A stretch of DNA of 64,000 nucleotides from Isoetes taiwanensis (taxonomy: Eukaryota; Streptophyta; Lycopodiopsida; Isoetales; Isoetaceae): assembly GCA_021234155.1 (NCBI GenBank), contig JAJEKV010000033.1, forward strand, positions 3,577,454 through 3,641,453. Reading direction: 5' to 3'. The notes below the pieces were generated by a model. That model was not told where the DNA came from and made no database searches. It saw only the letters and a program-made list of their open reading frames with translations. The translations under genes were made by a program, and so were the position numbers. Below, in pieces: positions 25,116-37,023 of this stretch (positions within the stretch are counted from its first letter, which is position 1; every line of letters starts with the position of its first letter).

Positions 25116-25797
25116 GGTCAAGACTATCAACGATGCTATCAACCCCGCTTCCTACGTAAGCTTGAAGGCTTGATTGACCGAAATCATGTTTTAGAGGGGT
25201 AGACGATCGTGATATGATAATAATAACCGATGATGAGATCACCTTCGTTCTCTAGGACGGTGTATTGTTGATGTTGACATGACCGCGAATTGCTAGGAAG
25301 GCATCTAGTAAATAGATCGCTCATTCCGCGATACGAACTCCACCATTCCTTATGCCACAATGAATTGCAAGCCGCATACACATGATAGATTCCCTTCTAG
25401 ATATTTTTTCTTTTATTTGTAGGGGTGGTCCCTTCAACCACAACTTAATCATATTATTAACCCACGGGTATATGGTTATGTGCGCCGCTGAACAAGTCAC
25501 ACCGCCTTGTATAGAGGGTTGCCGATGACCCAACTTTTCCCCGCCTTGGTTTTGTCTACATGTGTGATTTTTGTTTGTCGAATGTTTTAAATGGGACTTC
25601 GGTCCTAAACTCCCTTTGATCATAAGTTTGTATCTGCACCTTGGTGCTTGTACTTTGATATTTTAACTTCAATGTATTATTGTCCGAATTACTATAATCT
25701 CAACATATTAATGTTATATTCTTAACTTCATTTTCTAATTCGATTTTACGATATGTATTCGCCAGCTAACTCCAATGCCGAGGACAACATTATTTTT
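25116..25797 (+). other. Retrotransposon 3' untranslated region
   Basis: AT-rich sequence between the chromodomain and the polypurine tract. I see no further domain. A minus-strand open frame at 25321-25623 has no recognisable content. Confidence 0.5.
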
Positions 25798-25810
25798 AAG
25801 GAGGGGAGAA
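25798..25810 (+). other. Polypurine tract
   Basis: AAGGAGGGGAGAA ends two bases before the TG of the 3' LTR, the expected place for the plus-strand primer of an LTR retrotransposon. Confidence 0.88.
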
Positions 25811-25812
25811 TG

Positions 25813-27420
25813 TGACGCCCACGTATTTATATACGGGCCTACTATAATGGACACGCATAAATACAAGCACGCCACTCCCTAAAGGTACGCTTACCATGGG
25901 GGTATGGGAATTTAATTGCAACCTAGGGGTTACCTTAAAAGGATTAAATTAGCTATGCTAATTTAACACATTAATAATAATAACCTATAACCTAGGAAAT
26001 TAGGCTAATTACCATTTGGGAAGGCCACACCTTTCCCCAATCGAAAGGGGTAGCATGGGGATTGCCAAGTTTGATGCCAACTTGACCCCTATCCCCTCGA
26101 TTGACTCCTCAAGATCGACCAAGGAAGGCCAGAGCCGGGCCCATCGACACTTCTGCGTAAGATCACCATAACAAATGTCCCCTCGTGGAAGTAACAAGCC
26201 TGAATTCTCAACTCCCAAAAGATGGAGGCTTCCATGGAACGAGTCCAGCCGTAATTCAGGTAGGTGGCTATGTGAATTCTAGATAACACTTGGTTGTGTT
26301 CGCTCTCTCTCTTTGTGAGTCAATCATAGAAACTAACCCTTGATTGTACAAACAAGTTCTCTTTATATTCAATTCTTGGTCTTACTCAAAAGGATGGATT
26401 GTTAGTTCTTTGTTTAATCTGACTAAAACGGGGATTACGGGGTAGAGGCCTCCTGAACCGTGGTATTGTAGTATGCTCCTAGATAGCTCCCTCAGAGTCC
26501 CATTTGATGCGGCTTGCAGCACAAGAACCCACCGTCCTAGATGCTATGGTCCGCTTAGCACCCCGCACAAGGAACACAAGGTGACATGAGGGGTGGGGTC
26601 TTGCATGAGCATACAAGGCTCCCGAGACTCCTACAAGCTGGGCTAGGCCCCGGATAGCCGGTCACGCTGAGGGCCTGGTATGGGTCCGACACACCCTGGG
26701 TGTAGTGGTGTGATCCGTGATGGAGCACCATGCACTTTGAGTAGATTTAGGTGAGTAAAGCCGGCACGATGCGGGGTCGCCGATGCGCACGTATTCTCTA
26801 GCTCACCCATGGAACCACCGGGTGGATTCGAAGGGGACGCCCCGACTTCATCTGACCAGCGCCATGAACCCGGAGTAGGCTCGAGGGGGTGATGCCCCGA
26901 AGCCTTGCGTTCTCCCAAGGCTATAGCAAAGCCATAGCATGAATTGACCCATCCGCAAAGTGTGCACCTGAGGGGCGGATGGAGCGGACAACCCTAGCCA
27001 ATGCTCTATGCCGCCCAACGCCATGCCAAGACTCCTGGCCTCGCTGATCTCTTGAGGCTCACCGGCCACGCTTGATCCTCACCGAGTCCGGAGCTGGGGT
27101 AGAACCCGGGTTCCGGGTGTTTTTGTAGGATTAGATGCATATTCTATGCCGCTTAGTATATTAGATGGATGCGCCACCCTTCGTGGTGGTGGTATTTATG
27201 TATATTCATGTTGTGTGCTAACCCTTGTATTCATGCTCCAGCGACGAGGAGTCCCAATCGGCGTGGGCGTAATGATGACCCTTCGGTTCCTTCTTTCGCC
27301 TCATTTCATAGATGGACCGAAATAGACCGGAGGGCCCTGCTCATGGTGAGATGATTGCCATGGAGGGGAAAGTCCCCGATGTATACGTCCGGTGGGTCGT
27401 ATATATTCTCGGGCGCCACA
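25813..27420 (+). repeat. 3' LTR
   Basis: About 1.61 kb, TGACGCC...GCCACA, a direct repeat of 14529-16103. It is followed immediately by the second ATTTA. Confidence 0.92.
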
Positions 27421-27425
27421 ATTTA
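27421..27425. repeat. Target site duplication ATTTA (right)
   Basis: Repeats 14524-14528 and fixes the right border of the retrotransposon. Confidence 0.88.
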
Positions 27426-28332
27426 CTCCAATCTTGGCTTGCTCCAGCTCCTCTGAATGGGTCCAAACTTCTGCTGAAGGCAAAGGCGATCGAATCTTGG
27501 AGATCTGTTATGCAAAGCTGGCTTGATGACGTCTCGCAATGCGAAATAACAGCTTGGCTTGGCCGGAATGGCTCAAGGAAGCTAAAATGCGAAAATGGAA
27601 AAGGTTTAGGGTTTTTTTTTGTTCCTTTTACATGACCCTTTTAAGGTTAGGGCTAAAAGGGCATGTGGGGTTTTGCAACGTGGCAAAGGGTTTAAATGCA
27701 CATCTAAAGATATGTGCAACCTAGAAGGTTGCCCCCTAGGGCGCAACCCTTTACGGTTTCCAAGTACATGTCGTCAAGGCGACATGTACGAGTGACATAG
27801 CCATATAATATAATGACTGCACTCATACATTATGCCGGAACATCACAATCGAGGTAAATTTTGGTAGGGCTCCAAATGCACTCTATGAGTAGTCACTTAT
27901 TCTTGACTCTATTTTATGTTTTCTAGACACTTTCTTAGGGTATGACATGTTTTCCTAGCTTAAAATTTGATTTTAAGCCTCCTTATACTATCAAATTACT
28001 CTAATTATCTATATTTCTTGGTGAACTATGGTCAAATACTCACACAGTGCGCCATAGCCCCGATCTAAATTTTAGCTAAGGCCCCAGGCGCACTCTGAGA
28101 GTAGTCAGTTTCTAGTGGCCAAATTTTTCAAGTTTTTTAAAATTTCAAGTTATTTTTTCTTTTCACTAACTATTACTAGCTTAGCTCTTTTACACTATTG
28201 ATGAAAAAGAAATTTCTCCTTCGCCATTTCCCGAGATTCATGCTTGAAATTTCAACTCCAAGACTGAAGATCTAGACTGTTAGTACTACCAGGAAAATAA
28301 TCAGTGCTCGATCTTGGTCCTCCAAGACCATT
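27426..28332 (-). mobile_element. Probable internal part of a minus-strand LTR element
   Basis: This stretch lies between the gypsy insertion and a minus-strand primer site at 28333-28344, so it would be the 5' internal part of that element. It contains a 26-bp perfect hairpin (27764-27789, GTACATGTCG/CGACATGTAC with a 6-base loop) and a motif with GCACTCT and GAGTAGTCA, seen near 27880 and again near 28090. No protein domain is readable. Confidence 0.45.
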
Positions 28333-28344
28333 GCTCTGATACCA
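28333..28344 (-). other. Primer binding site on the minus strand
   Basis: The minus strand reads TGGTATCAGAGC, an exact initiator-Met tRNA primer site, one base from a sequence ending CGTCACA. Confidence 0.75.
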
Positions 28345-28345
28345 C

Positions 28346-28509
28346 TGTGACGCCCCCTGCTCGTATATGATGCTCCCGTTGTATAGAACCGGAGTTCATC
28401 CCTCCTGTCAATGCCCTTGCTGACATGTGGCTGTCCACCCAACATCAGATCCTTGCTAACAGACAATAATCCAATGGGGAAGAATGGATGTATCATTCAT
28501 CCCGTCACA
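28346..28509 (-). repeat. Candidate short LTR of the minus-strand element
   Basis: A 164-bp segment starting TGTGACGGG and ending GGCGTCACA on the minus strand, followed directly by the primer site. TG...CA termini plus an adjacent exact PBS support a 5' LTR. No partner LTR was found in the window, so the element is incomplete, or it was split by the gypsy insertion and its other end lost. Confidence 0.5.
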
Positions 28510-28539
28510 CCTGCTACGGAAGCACATCAAACATGAGCA

Positions 28540-31379
28540 TTCGATAGATGGAATCAGAACAAATGCAATTTGCTCACATCAAAGTTGGGTTGCAATGGTT
28601 CAAGGAGGGGCCGATGCAATGTGTTTTTTTCTTCGTGAGTCGCCAAAACAAGAAAGCTAGATGCATATCTTCATCTCTTCAGATTCGTGGATGGGCTTGT
28701 TCTTTCGTGATCCAACCGAGCTTAGAGGCTTTTGCACAATCACTTTTCTCTCGCTTTCTTCATCGCCGACGCCTTCCCTTTCGCTTAGATTTTCAAGCTT
28801 TGCTTGCTAAGGTGCATCCGATAGTCACTAATGAGCAAAGGGCCACGCTAGAGGCTGAGATCAGCCGTAATGATTTAGCCGAGGCCACATTTCCTCTCAA
28901 GAGGGGCAAGTGTCCTGGTCTTGATGGTATTCCTATGGAAGTTTTCCAGAGTATTGGGAGTGGCTTGGTGCAGATGTGTATGATGCTTTTCGAGATTTTA
29001 AAAGACGATCCTCAATTCTGGTTTGCATCTCCCTTATTCCAAAATGTAAGGATCCCTCTTCCATTTCGATTGGTCCATTATCTTGTTGTCCTCGATTATA
29101 CAAGATCTTTGCTAAAGCTTTTGCTCGGCTTCGCGTGGCGTGCTTATCGAGCCCATCTCTTCCACACAATCGGGTTTCTTGCCTTGCTCTGTATCTTGAA
29201 TAATGTGGCAGCAAAGATATGAGGGTCTCTATTGGGCTAGAATGCATGGCTACCCCATTGTATACTTGAAGCTGGATTTTGCAAAAGCATATGACAAAGT
29301 GTTGACTGGAGTTTCCCCGCGAGCAAGCCTTTACGCCTTTGGTTTTGGTGCCGAAGTTCACAAATGTGACGTTATGAAACTTCATTATTCTCGCTTTCGC
29401 TCTTCAGTTCTTTTCAAGAAGAACCATCGACATTTTTTTAAGTGGACGTGGCATTCGCCGTATCGTCCTTTGGCACCGGCCGCTTTTACAATTGTGGCGT
29501 AGATTCTTTCTCGATATTCTCTCTGCAAATGAAGACATCCCCGCATGGTCTTCCCATGAATAATGGTTCACAAGAGATTTGTAATCGCATGCGCATCGAC
29601 ACTTTCTTTGTTCTTAATGGCTGATGAGTTGGACGCCTCTTGGCTTCCGGTATCTTTGTGGGATGGCAAAAGTGTATCGGCCTTGTGGGCCCTAGACTCT
29701 CCAAAGGCCGTCGCCTCAGGGGTTGCGTTTCCATGGAAGGTTCTTCCTTCCGGGAAGGCAACTAGGCTTCGGGCATTCCAATTGGTATACATCTCTCATC
29801 CGAGACACGGGATGTCATTATTAAGGGGTTGGAAAGGCATTTGTTCTAGTGGTCCACTCGGCCAAGTTATCCATGGCTGGTTGTGTAACCGCGGCAAAGT
29901 GAATTCGAGTAGTACACATGTCTACATGGCATCCATCTTGCTGGCACCCCAGACAAAGATGCAACTCATTGTTCGTACTGTCAGGAACTTTATCTGGGGT
30001 GGCACTGAAGAAGGAGCTGATGTTAAAGTTAGTTGGGCGAAGTGCATTATGCCCAAACTTTGTGGGGGGTTGGGGATGATTCACTTTCTTCTCTAGAGCA
30101 AGGTGCTGATTTCTAAGTTCATATGGTGGATTCTAAAGAATGCTGATAATTCTCCAGGTCTGCGTCCCATTTACCAGTCTTTACAGATGTGCATTTCCTT
30201 TGGCTCTCCATCCATTAAGCCACTCCTCCCATGGGCATTATTCTATCCACTTTCTCTATATCCTAATGCATCTCCTTTCCTCAAGGGATTGCTAGCTGCT
30301 TGGGACTATGCGTACTTTGTTTCAGTTCCATCCAACGGCCTACACAGATCCTACAGCCAGTTGCTGGTGGATCCCTTTGGGTGACGGCCAGACAGATTGT
30401 CTCCTGGTCTCTTCTGTCCATCCATTGACGCAACATCGGTGGCAAGCAGCGGGTGTGCTCATGGTGTCTGCATGGTATAACGAGACAAGATTGTTGACGT
30501 GGAATGAGTTCAAATTGAAGTTCCTCCTCCTTCGGTGGGACCGTGGCATTTGGGAAAAAAGTAGTCGCTACACTTCCTCCACACCCATGAGACGGGGCTC
30601 CCCACTCGTGGTGGCAAGTTAAGGAGGAGCACCTGGTGCATTCGATGTATGTGGTCCCGCTTCATCCCGGCAGCGCCTCCATCGCCAAAGTGGCCTTTGG
30701 CTATCCCTGAGCCTCATCCAAAAGCAGTCTGGCGATGGGTATGGGATAAATTGCTCCATCCTAAGCTATCTATTTTATGGTGGCAGATCATCCATAGATG
30801 CGTGCGGGTAAACAGTGTTGTTCATCGATTTCGTCCAGAAGTCTCTGTGATCTGCCCTCTTTGCATACAGAGGAACGAGGCAATTGAGCACTGCTTTTTC
30901 TTGTGTCACCATGCTCGACTTGCTCGGCAGTGGCTTTTGAGCCTTTTCCATTGTGACTTGAATAGTCAATGTGTCCTACTACCGCCTATCCTAGTTCTTG
31001 GGACAAGTTGGCAAAGAGGGCTTTCCGCTTTAGCATCCGCTTGGATCATCCGTCCATCCGAAGAGATCTAAATCTTCTTATCTTCAAGTGACAGGTCTTT
31101 TCAGATACGCAAGTGCTGAGCGATGCTCGTAGTCGCATTGTAAAGGCGTACAAATGTTCTTCCATAAAGGAGGACATCAAGAGTGTCATTTGGGAGCGAT
31201 ATCTGCAGATTCAGACTTACTCATAACAAACAGTTGTGCTCGTGGTAATATGTATTCTTTGCTTTTCTATGTTATGTATGTGGTGGGTAGTGTTGCTCTA
31301 GTGGACATCTTCTCCATTGGGTTTTGAGTCTCCCATGTACTCTTTGTACTCTTTTGAGTAATAAAGGTCCACGATCATC

Positions 31380-31415
<36 letters not shown>
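28540..31415 (+). mobile_element. 5'-truncated LINE with poly-A tail and 9-bp target duplication
   Basis: ACATGAGCA at 28531-28539 recurs at 31417-31425 after a run of about 35 A at 31381-31415. An AATAAAG signal lies near 31360. Inside, the plus strand reads the LINE linker and RT start (WFKEGPMQCVFFF; LKRGKCPGLDGIPMEVFQ near 28900), then LDFAKAYDKV (29276) and, near the 3' end, a zinc-binding reverse-transcriptase tail (HPKLSILWWQ, ICPLC, EHCFFLCHHA at 30750-30930). The endonuclease end is missing. The frame is broken in several places, and the catalytic YADD block near 29500 is not cleanly readable. Length 2.9 kb. Confidence 0.9.
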
Positions 31416-31416
<1 letters not shown>

Positions 31417-32240
31417 ACATGAGCACATAACATCAAATAACATACATATCCACCTCGAAGGGTAGCTCACCATAACATAACATCTGTAACAACAACATCA
31501 GTAACATCAACATAAGGGGAATCGTACCTAAGGCTCAGACTCATGGGGATCGACTGACAGCTTGGGTCTCCAGAAGTCAATGTAGACAGAATTCATGGCA
31601 AATGGATTGGGCTGGCATAAGAACATGGTCGTTGGGTAGTCCACTCCATCCGCCCCTCGTGCATACTTTGCTAATAGGCTGATAAGTCTTGGAGCTCCGA
31701 CCCAGAAGCTCCGCCGGTGCATAGCCAAAGGGCTATCCCGGGTTATATCTCCCCAAATATCGATGAGGAAAGAGGAGATCACTTCCCCTCCTTAAGATGC
31801 ATGCCGCCACAAGCGGGCTAGAGAGCCACCGCCGCCTATGACTTCAACCCCATTGAAGGTGACGATCACCCAAGAGATGTCGAAGCTCATACCTTGCCCA
31901 CGCCGCTGGCAACAATATTCCCCGTAGACTTTGCACACTAGAGGGATCAATCAGAATCCCGACAAGTCTTCCATGTCACCGGCCTAGCTCCGGCCACCCA
32001 CAACAAAGGGCTCTTATGCACAAAGCCGTGCATTTATTGGATACTAATGAGGCTGTCTAGGAACATCATCTATGAAGGCTCGGTCTCTACCTCCCTTCCC
32101 AATACACAAGAGTGCGCACGAGAGCAATACAATATCATCTAATGAACTGAAATAACAGAGTAAAGATTTAATCTATCTACTCTAATCATACATGGTTACG
32201 TTCATTCATTAGTGACTATGGATGTTAGGCTCTAGAGGTC
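31416..32240 (-). other. Flank of the LINE insertion with a minus-strand ORF of unknown origin
   Basis: 31528-31782 (minus) is open for 84 codons and reads like real protein (FLIDIWGDITRDSPLAMH, FWVGAPRLISLLAKYA, PNPFAMNSVYIDFWRP). It continues openly upstream of its first ATG. The stretch 31430-31510 is rich in ACATAAC and AACATCA repeats. It was contiguous with 28509-28530 before the LINE arrived, so it may belong to the flank of the minus-strand LTR element. No family recognised. Confidence 0.4.
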
Positions 32241-32471
32241 ATCTACAGCTAAGAATAGATGCAAATCCAGCCCTTCCTTTAGAGAATCAAGCCCTTCCTT
32301 TAGAGAAGTATTAGCTTGTGTCAATCTTTTTACAAAATAGGTACACCTTGGACAGCTTATATTCCAAAGAATCAAACGGCTTCATTGGAAATGCTTTTTA
32401 GCCAAGACTGTGTGTTGCTTAAATTGGGTTTTAGTTAAGCCTTTTACATAGTTAGATGGGATTTTATAGAA

Positions 32472-32590
32472 TTGGCATCGATCCGAGCCATTGGATTGGC
32501 ATTCTGGGAAGATACGAGCAGCTATATATGCACTATTCATTCTTGTGGTTGGTTATCTGCGTCTTCACAAAGCAGCGCTCTTCCTTGCCC
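32472..32590 (+). repeat. Direct repeat block a1
   Basis: Shares CATCGATCC/ACCC..GAGCCATTGGAT and the exact run CTATATATGCACTATTCATT, continuing TCTTGTGGTTGGTTATCT, with 34428-34545 about 1.95 kb away. Confidence 0.75.
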
Positions 32591-33046
32591 ATTGCTTCCC
32601 TTTGCTCTATCCATCTTTGTTTCTTCCCTTTGAGATTGTTCTTCCCCCGGGTGCACTTATACATAATGGGGGTATAGCATCTGCGTTCGGAGGGTAGCAA
32701 AAAACCCCCCTTGTATACGCAGCTATACAAGGCAATTTGACCCCTCTGTGTATAGATATTGCTCCAAATTAGAGCCTAAAAACACCCCTAACCCCTAAGT
32801 ATACGTACGCAAATGGTCCAAAAAACACCCCTCCGTTGAACTCTCATGGGTTATACACTGATCAAAGGTGAATCCCCCAGGGCTCTTCCTCGTTTCTTCC
32901 TCTTTAGATCGCTCTGCCTCTTTTCTTCCCTTTTAGATTGCTCTTCCTCTTTCCTTCCCTTTTCGCTTGCTCTTCCGCATGGTTTCTTGAAAGTAGATTT
33001 TTGCTTTGCATGCTATGAGGAGGATTCACAAACTGAGGTAGCAGAC

Positions 33047-33190
33047 GGTTGATTTTCTCACAGGGACACCAACGGTTTGAAGGCGGCCCTGGTATCTTTC
33101 TTTGTGGTATTTTGTTGCATGCAGGACGGATTCGTCAGAATCGAATCAATTCATAGAGACTTGGGAAGCTCAGGCATCTTGGAAGTATTC
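33047..33190 (+). repeat. Tandem duplicate block b1
   Basis: Matches 33380-33505. Shared words include GACACCAACGGTTTGAAGGC, TTGCATGCAGG and CAATTCATAGAGACTTGGG. Confidence 0.8.
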
Positions 33191-33379
33191 ATCTTGCTTT
33201 GCCAATTTTCTATGCATTTTGCAGGCGTGATTCATTCTTCCTTAGCACAATTGCCTCGTGCATACTGGCTGATTTATCCATGTCAATTGAAGGAGTAGCA
33301 TTTCTTGCATGCATCTCTGGTCCAGATTGCTTTTTTGGATGGAATCCCTCGATTGCTTTTCGTGATTTTATGAGATAAA

Positions 33380-33505
33380 TGCATCGGTTGATTTCCTCAT
33401 AGTGACACCAACGGTTTGAAGGCAGCTCTGGTATATCTCTTTGTGTTATTTGGTTGCATGCAGGGCAGATTCGTCAATCAATTCATAGAGACTTGGGCAA
33501 CTCAG
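33380..33505 (+). repeat. Tandem duplicate block b2
   Basis: Second copy of the block at 33047-33190, offset about 333 bp. No coding content was recognised in either copy. Confidence 0.8.
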
Positions 33506-34427
33506 CTTACTCTGACAAATCATCTCATCTTGGCATACTTCATCAATTTTAACTATTCTTAATCTGGCCATGCATGCTTGCTTCCGCTTTCTCAAAAGCG
33601 CTCAAGGCCCTTCCTGTCGATTTTGCACAGATAAGTTTAGTTGCCCTTTTTCCATTTTATACATTTATAGGAATTTTACATACTAACAAATGTAAAAATA
33701 TATAGTGTTGCTGTTAAGGTATAGATTTGTCATCTTATGGATGAGGGTTCAAGCCATGGTACTGTTAATCCAATTTTTTTAGCTTTAGTTGGTTAAGTTT
33801 AATATTCCCGCTAACGTATGCTTCTTATCTTCTAGTCATCGTACAGACCACTTTCGCAGGCCTCATCTCGTCCACTTATGTTTTTATCCTCTCATAATAG
33901 ATAGCTTTAACTGGGCTCCTCTTGCCAACTTATGTTTTTGATCCTCTCATATTAGAACAAGCTTGACTGTTGCCAATTCAACGAGTCGTTGTTTTTAACC
34001 CAGTCATTTGTGCTTGCCCTCTTTATCCATTTTGGCTATGCCTTTGACCTTAACCTCGACTTTAAACTGGATCTCCACTCAGTCCCCCTAATATGTTATT
34101 TTCTTTTCATTTAACATTTATGCTTAGAAAAGTTCCCTTTTTTTGTATCCTTCGTCATTACCTTACCTTCTCCTTAGACCCTGATTCCGATCCTATCATC
34201 TTGTCTTAGCTTTACACCCACTTTCGTGCGCCCTCGCTTGTCACAAGAAGGTTCCTCGAAGGGAGCGCCCAAGGAGTTTCGCATGATGGTAGTCGCCGCC
34301 TTCTCACTCTTGCTATGTCATTTGGACTCTAACTCAATGTCTTGATGTTTCTCTCTGCCATTATATAAAGGAAGTTCTCTAGTTGTCGGCCGCTTTTTGT
34401 GTTCTTTGCGAGTCCTTTACCGTAATC

Positions 34428-34545
34428 AGGCATCGACCCGGAGCCATCGGATCGGTATTCGAAGGGGACGAGCATCTATATATGCACTATTCATTCTTGT
34501 GGTTGGTTATCTACGTCTTCTCACAAGGCGTCTCTTCCCTCCCTA
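34428..34545 (+). repeat. Direct repeat block a2
   Basis: Second copy of the block at 32472-32590. The pair could be remnants of terminal repeats of a small element enclosing 32.6-34.4 kb, but neither end has been fixed. Confidence 0.75.
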
Positions 34546-34959
34546 CCCGCCCTTTTATATAGTTTGGAGTTTGTTTCATATTCATGTTTATTTTCTTTTT
34601 CGATTCTAACTCCATTATCCTCCGCCATTGGGTGTTGCTATGGTAATTATTGTCGCCTATGTTTTATATGTTTTTGTTCAAGATCGACCAATTGCTTTAG
34701 GTGATGCTTTTTTTCCACCCGATGGCTGATGCAAATTATTTTTCACCCACTGGTGATGCTATCTCTATATTTTTCCATAGTTGTTGATAGATACCGCCCC
34801 GCTAATTATCGCACGATTATGGTTAGCTCCTCAGTTGCACATCGCTTGCGTGAATCCTAAGAAAGCGGTTGATGACTTGGGTCGAGGGACCAGGGCTTTG
34901 TGCTATAGGCCATGCACGATTTAGACCTCGACATTCGACTCTTGTTCATACTTTACATT

Positions 34960-35579
34960 GTGTACCTTGCTAGAGGACAATCATAATAAATGATATGGTC
35001 TTATTATTGCTTTGAGGATCTTGCAAAAGTTTTTGACACAATCCTTAGAGATGAGATATGGAGGAGATTTAGTGTCCCGAGGACTTGCAAAATATATTTT
35101 ATAGGTTGTATGAGGCAATGCCAACTCAAATGCCACCATCGAGCTAATCTATTGCTAGAAGCATGGGCTTACGCCAGGGTTGTCCACCTTCTCCAACTTA
35201 AATTGGGTTATACATTGACCAGCTTGAGGATTGTGTTGCCCAATGTGGAAGTAGAGAGGCAAAACTTGAATATAATATCATTAGGCAGTTGTTGTATGAA
35301 GATGATGTAGATCTTCTAGCACATCCCCCCTCCAAGATGCAACAACATCCGATGCCCTTGACGCTTTTTGCCAAAATACTTTGGTATACAAGTCAACTTA
35401 GCCAAAACCAAGGTTCTAGTGATTTCTTCTTCTAGGCGGGTCAAGAGCACTTCATTTCACATATCAGTATCAAATAGTAGAGGTGGTACAAACATACAAG
35501 TACCTTGGTATAGATTTTATGACCATTATGCATTGGGATACATGTATCCAAAAAGGATCACTGTAGATGGAAAGCCTTT
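34960..35579 (+). pseudogene. LINE reverse transcriptase relic, left half
   Basis: Frame-broken RT: DLAKVFDTILRDEIWRR, then QGCPPSPT-LGLYIDQLEDCV, RQLLYEDDVDLLA (the catalytic box, YEDD in place of the usual YADD), FGIQVNLAKTKVLVISSSR and VVQTYKYLGIDF. This motif order is that of a LINE RT. The protein is cut by the transposon at 35583 and resumes at 40008. Confidence 0.82.
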
Positions 35580-35582
35580 GTA
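35580..35582. repeat. Target site duplication GTA (left)
   Basis: GTA directly before the TIR, repeated at 40005-40007. Removing the element and one GTA restores a continuous LINE reading direction. Confidence 0.75.
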
Positions 35583-35639
35583 CACATCAAAAACGATGCC
35601 CACATCCTCCTTAAAATACCCCCTTTTGGAAATGGGGAA

Positions 35640-36300
35640 TTGACGAACAAAGGATAATTTCCTGTGGAGAAGGGGATTCTAGTTCTATGTTAGGGGTACC
35701 GAGGGAGTAACGGGGGATTGCAATTTCAACATGGGGATTTGTAAAAAATGAAGAATGGGGATGAGGAAAAATGGGGTAGTCGTGGGTACTAGAGGTAATG
35801 GGGAGTAATAAGGGATTGCAATTTAGAACATGGGGATTTCCGCTAAAAATGAAGAATGGGGGATGAGGAGAAATGGGGTAGTCATGGTTAGTAGGGGTAA
35901 TGAGGGAGTAACGGGGATTGCAATTTAGAATATGGGGATTTTCTATAGAAAATGAAGAATGGAGGATGAGGAGAAATGGGGTAGTCGGGGTACTATGGGT
36001 AATTGAGGGAGTAATAGGGGATTGCAATTTAGAACATGGGGATTTCTACAAAAAATGGAGAATGGAGGATGACGAAATAGGGTAGTCATGGTTAGTAGGG
36101 GTAATGAGGAGTAATGGGGGGATTGTAATTTAGAACATGGGGATGTCTATTAAAAAAATGAAGAATGGGGATAACGAGAAATGGGCTAGTCGGGTTAATA
36201 GGGGTAACGAGGGAGTAATGGGGATGGCAATTTAGAACGGGATGAGAAGAAATGGGGTAGTAGGTTTAGTAGGAGTAATGGTGGCATAATGGAGGGATTG
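35640..36300 (+). repeat. Left subterminal tandem repeat, about 100-bp period
   Basis: About six units marked by GGGATTGCAATTT at roughly 35715, 35812, 35914, 36018, 36120 and 36220, each followed by GAACATGGGGAT and AATGGGGTAGTC. The minus-strand open frame here (35611-36027, proline- and threonine-rich) is only the translation of this repeat. Confidence 0.92.
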
Positions 36301-36319
36301 CATTTTTTCTTTTTTCTTT

Positions 36320-36440
36320 ATCCTTCTATTCTCAAACAATTTGTTGTTCTTAATTGCTAGATTGGTTTTGAGAAGTTAATGACTATGTATGTGAAGGTCA
36401 TTTTGTAACATTCTAGAGTGCCCTAGACCTTTGTGCAATA
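36320..36440 (+). repeat. Internal direct repeat of the transposon, copy 1
   Basis: Shares CAAACAATTTGTT, TAATTGCTA and TTGGTTTTGAGA and an ACATTCTAGA word with 37024-37120. These may be termini of an older nested element. Confidence 0.65.
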
Positions 36441-37023
36441 TAAGGACCATCGGCCTCTCTCCCATGAAGAGGGTTTTGGCAGAAAGGTTTCTTAGTCGTC
36501 CATCATTTGACTGGATGTTTTGAAATTCTTTTGCGCTTGGACCTTCGGCATCTCATCTCCACAAGGGGACTTTTTGGGAAAAGGTGGAAGGCCGGAATAT
36601 ATGTATAAAACTGGCATTGCTTGAAAAGAAATGTTAAAAAGAATAAATATCTCTTTTGTAATTAAATAATTAAGATAATTATATGGGCTTGTTCCTGGAG
36701 AAGGGACTAGCCTAGGAATTAGTTGATAAGTGCTATAGGCGCTTGCAAATCGAACCATATGAATTTTTGCTGAAAGACGTGAATTATAAGAATCCACTTT
36801 AATGGCTTAAATAAATCTCTTAGCTACGGAAAAGTGGTTTTTAATATGAAATCTATTAAAACCTTAGCTAAAGGGGCCTTAATTAGATAATGTTTGGAGG
36901 GTCAGCCGATGAGGCAAAGGCACGCCACCAATTATGACATAATTATGGAGTTAGCTAATATGACTCGATGGATTATGCCATGGGCAACCCGACAAGTAAA
37001 CTACATATAGAAAAACAACCCTC

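Larger units (their letters stand above)
14529..27420 (+). mobile_element. Complete Ty3/gypsy chromovirus LTR retrotransposon
   Basis: The element is bounded by 5-bp ATTTA duplications and has two direct LTRs beginning TGACGC and ending CCACA. The order is LTR, tRNA-iMet primer site, long leader, gag, protease, reverse transcriptase, RNase H, integrase, chromodomain, polypurine tract, LTR. Integrase downstream of RNase H places it in Ty3/gypsy, and the terminal chromodomain makes it a chromovirus. Every coding domain is readable only in pieces because of indels. At 12.9 kb it is long for the group, mainly because about 4.8 kb separates the primer site from recognisable gag. The exact target duplication means the copy transposed as a unit. 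Confidence 0.93.

Noticed and set aside
35611-36027. 138-codon minus-strand ORF rich in Pro, Thr and His
   Set aside because: It is the translation of the 100-bp tandem repeat, with period-related peptide repeats and no independent coding evidence.
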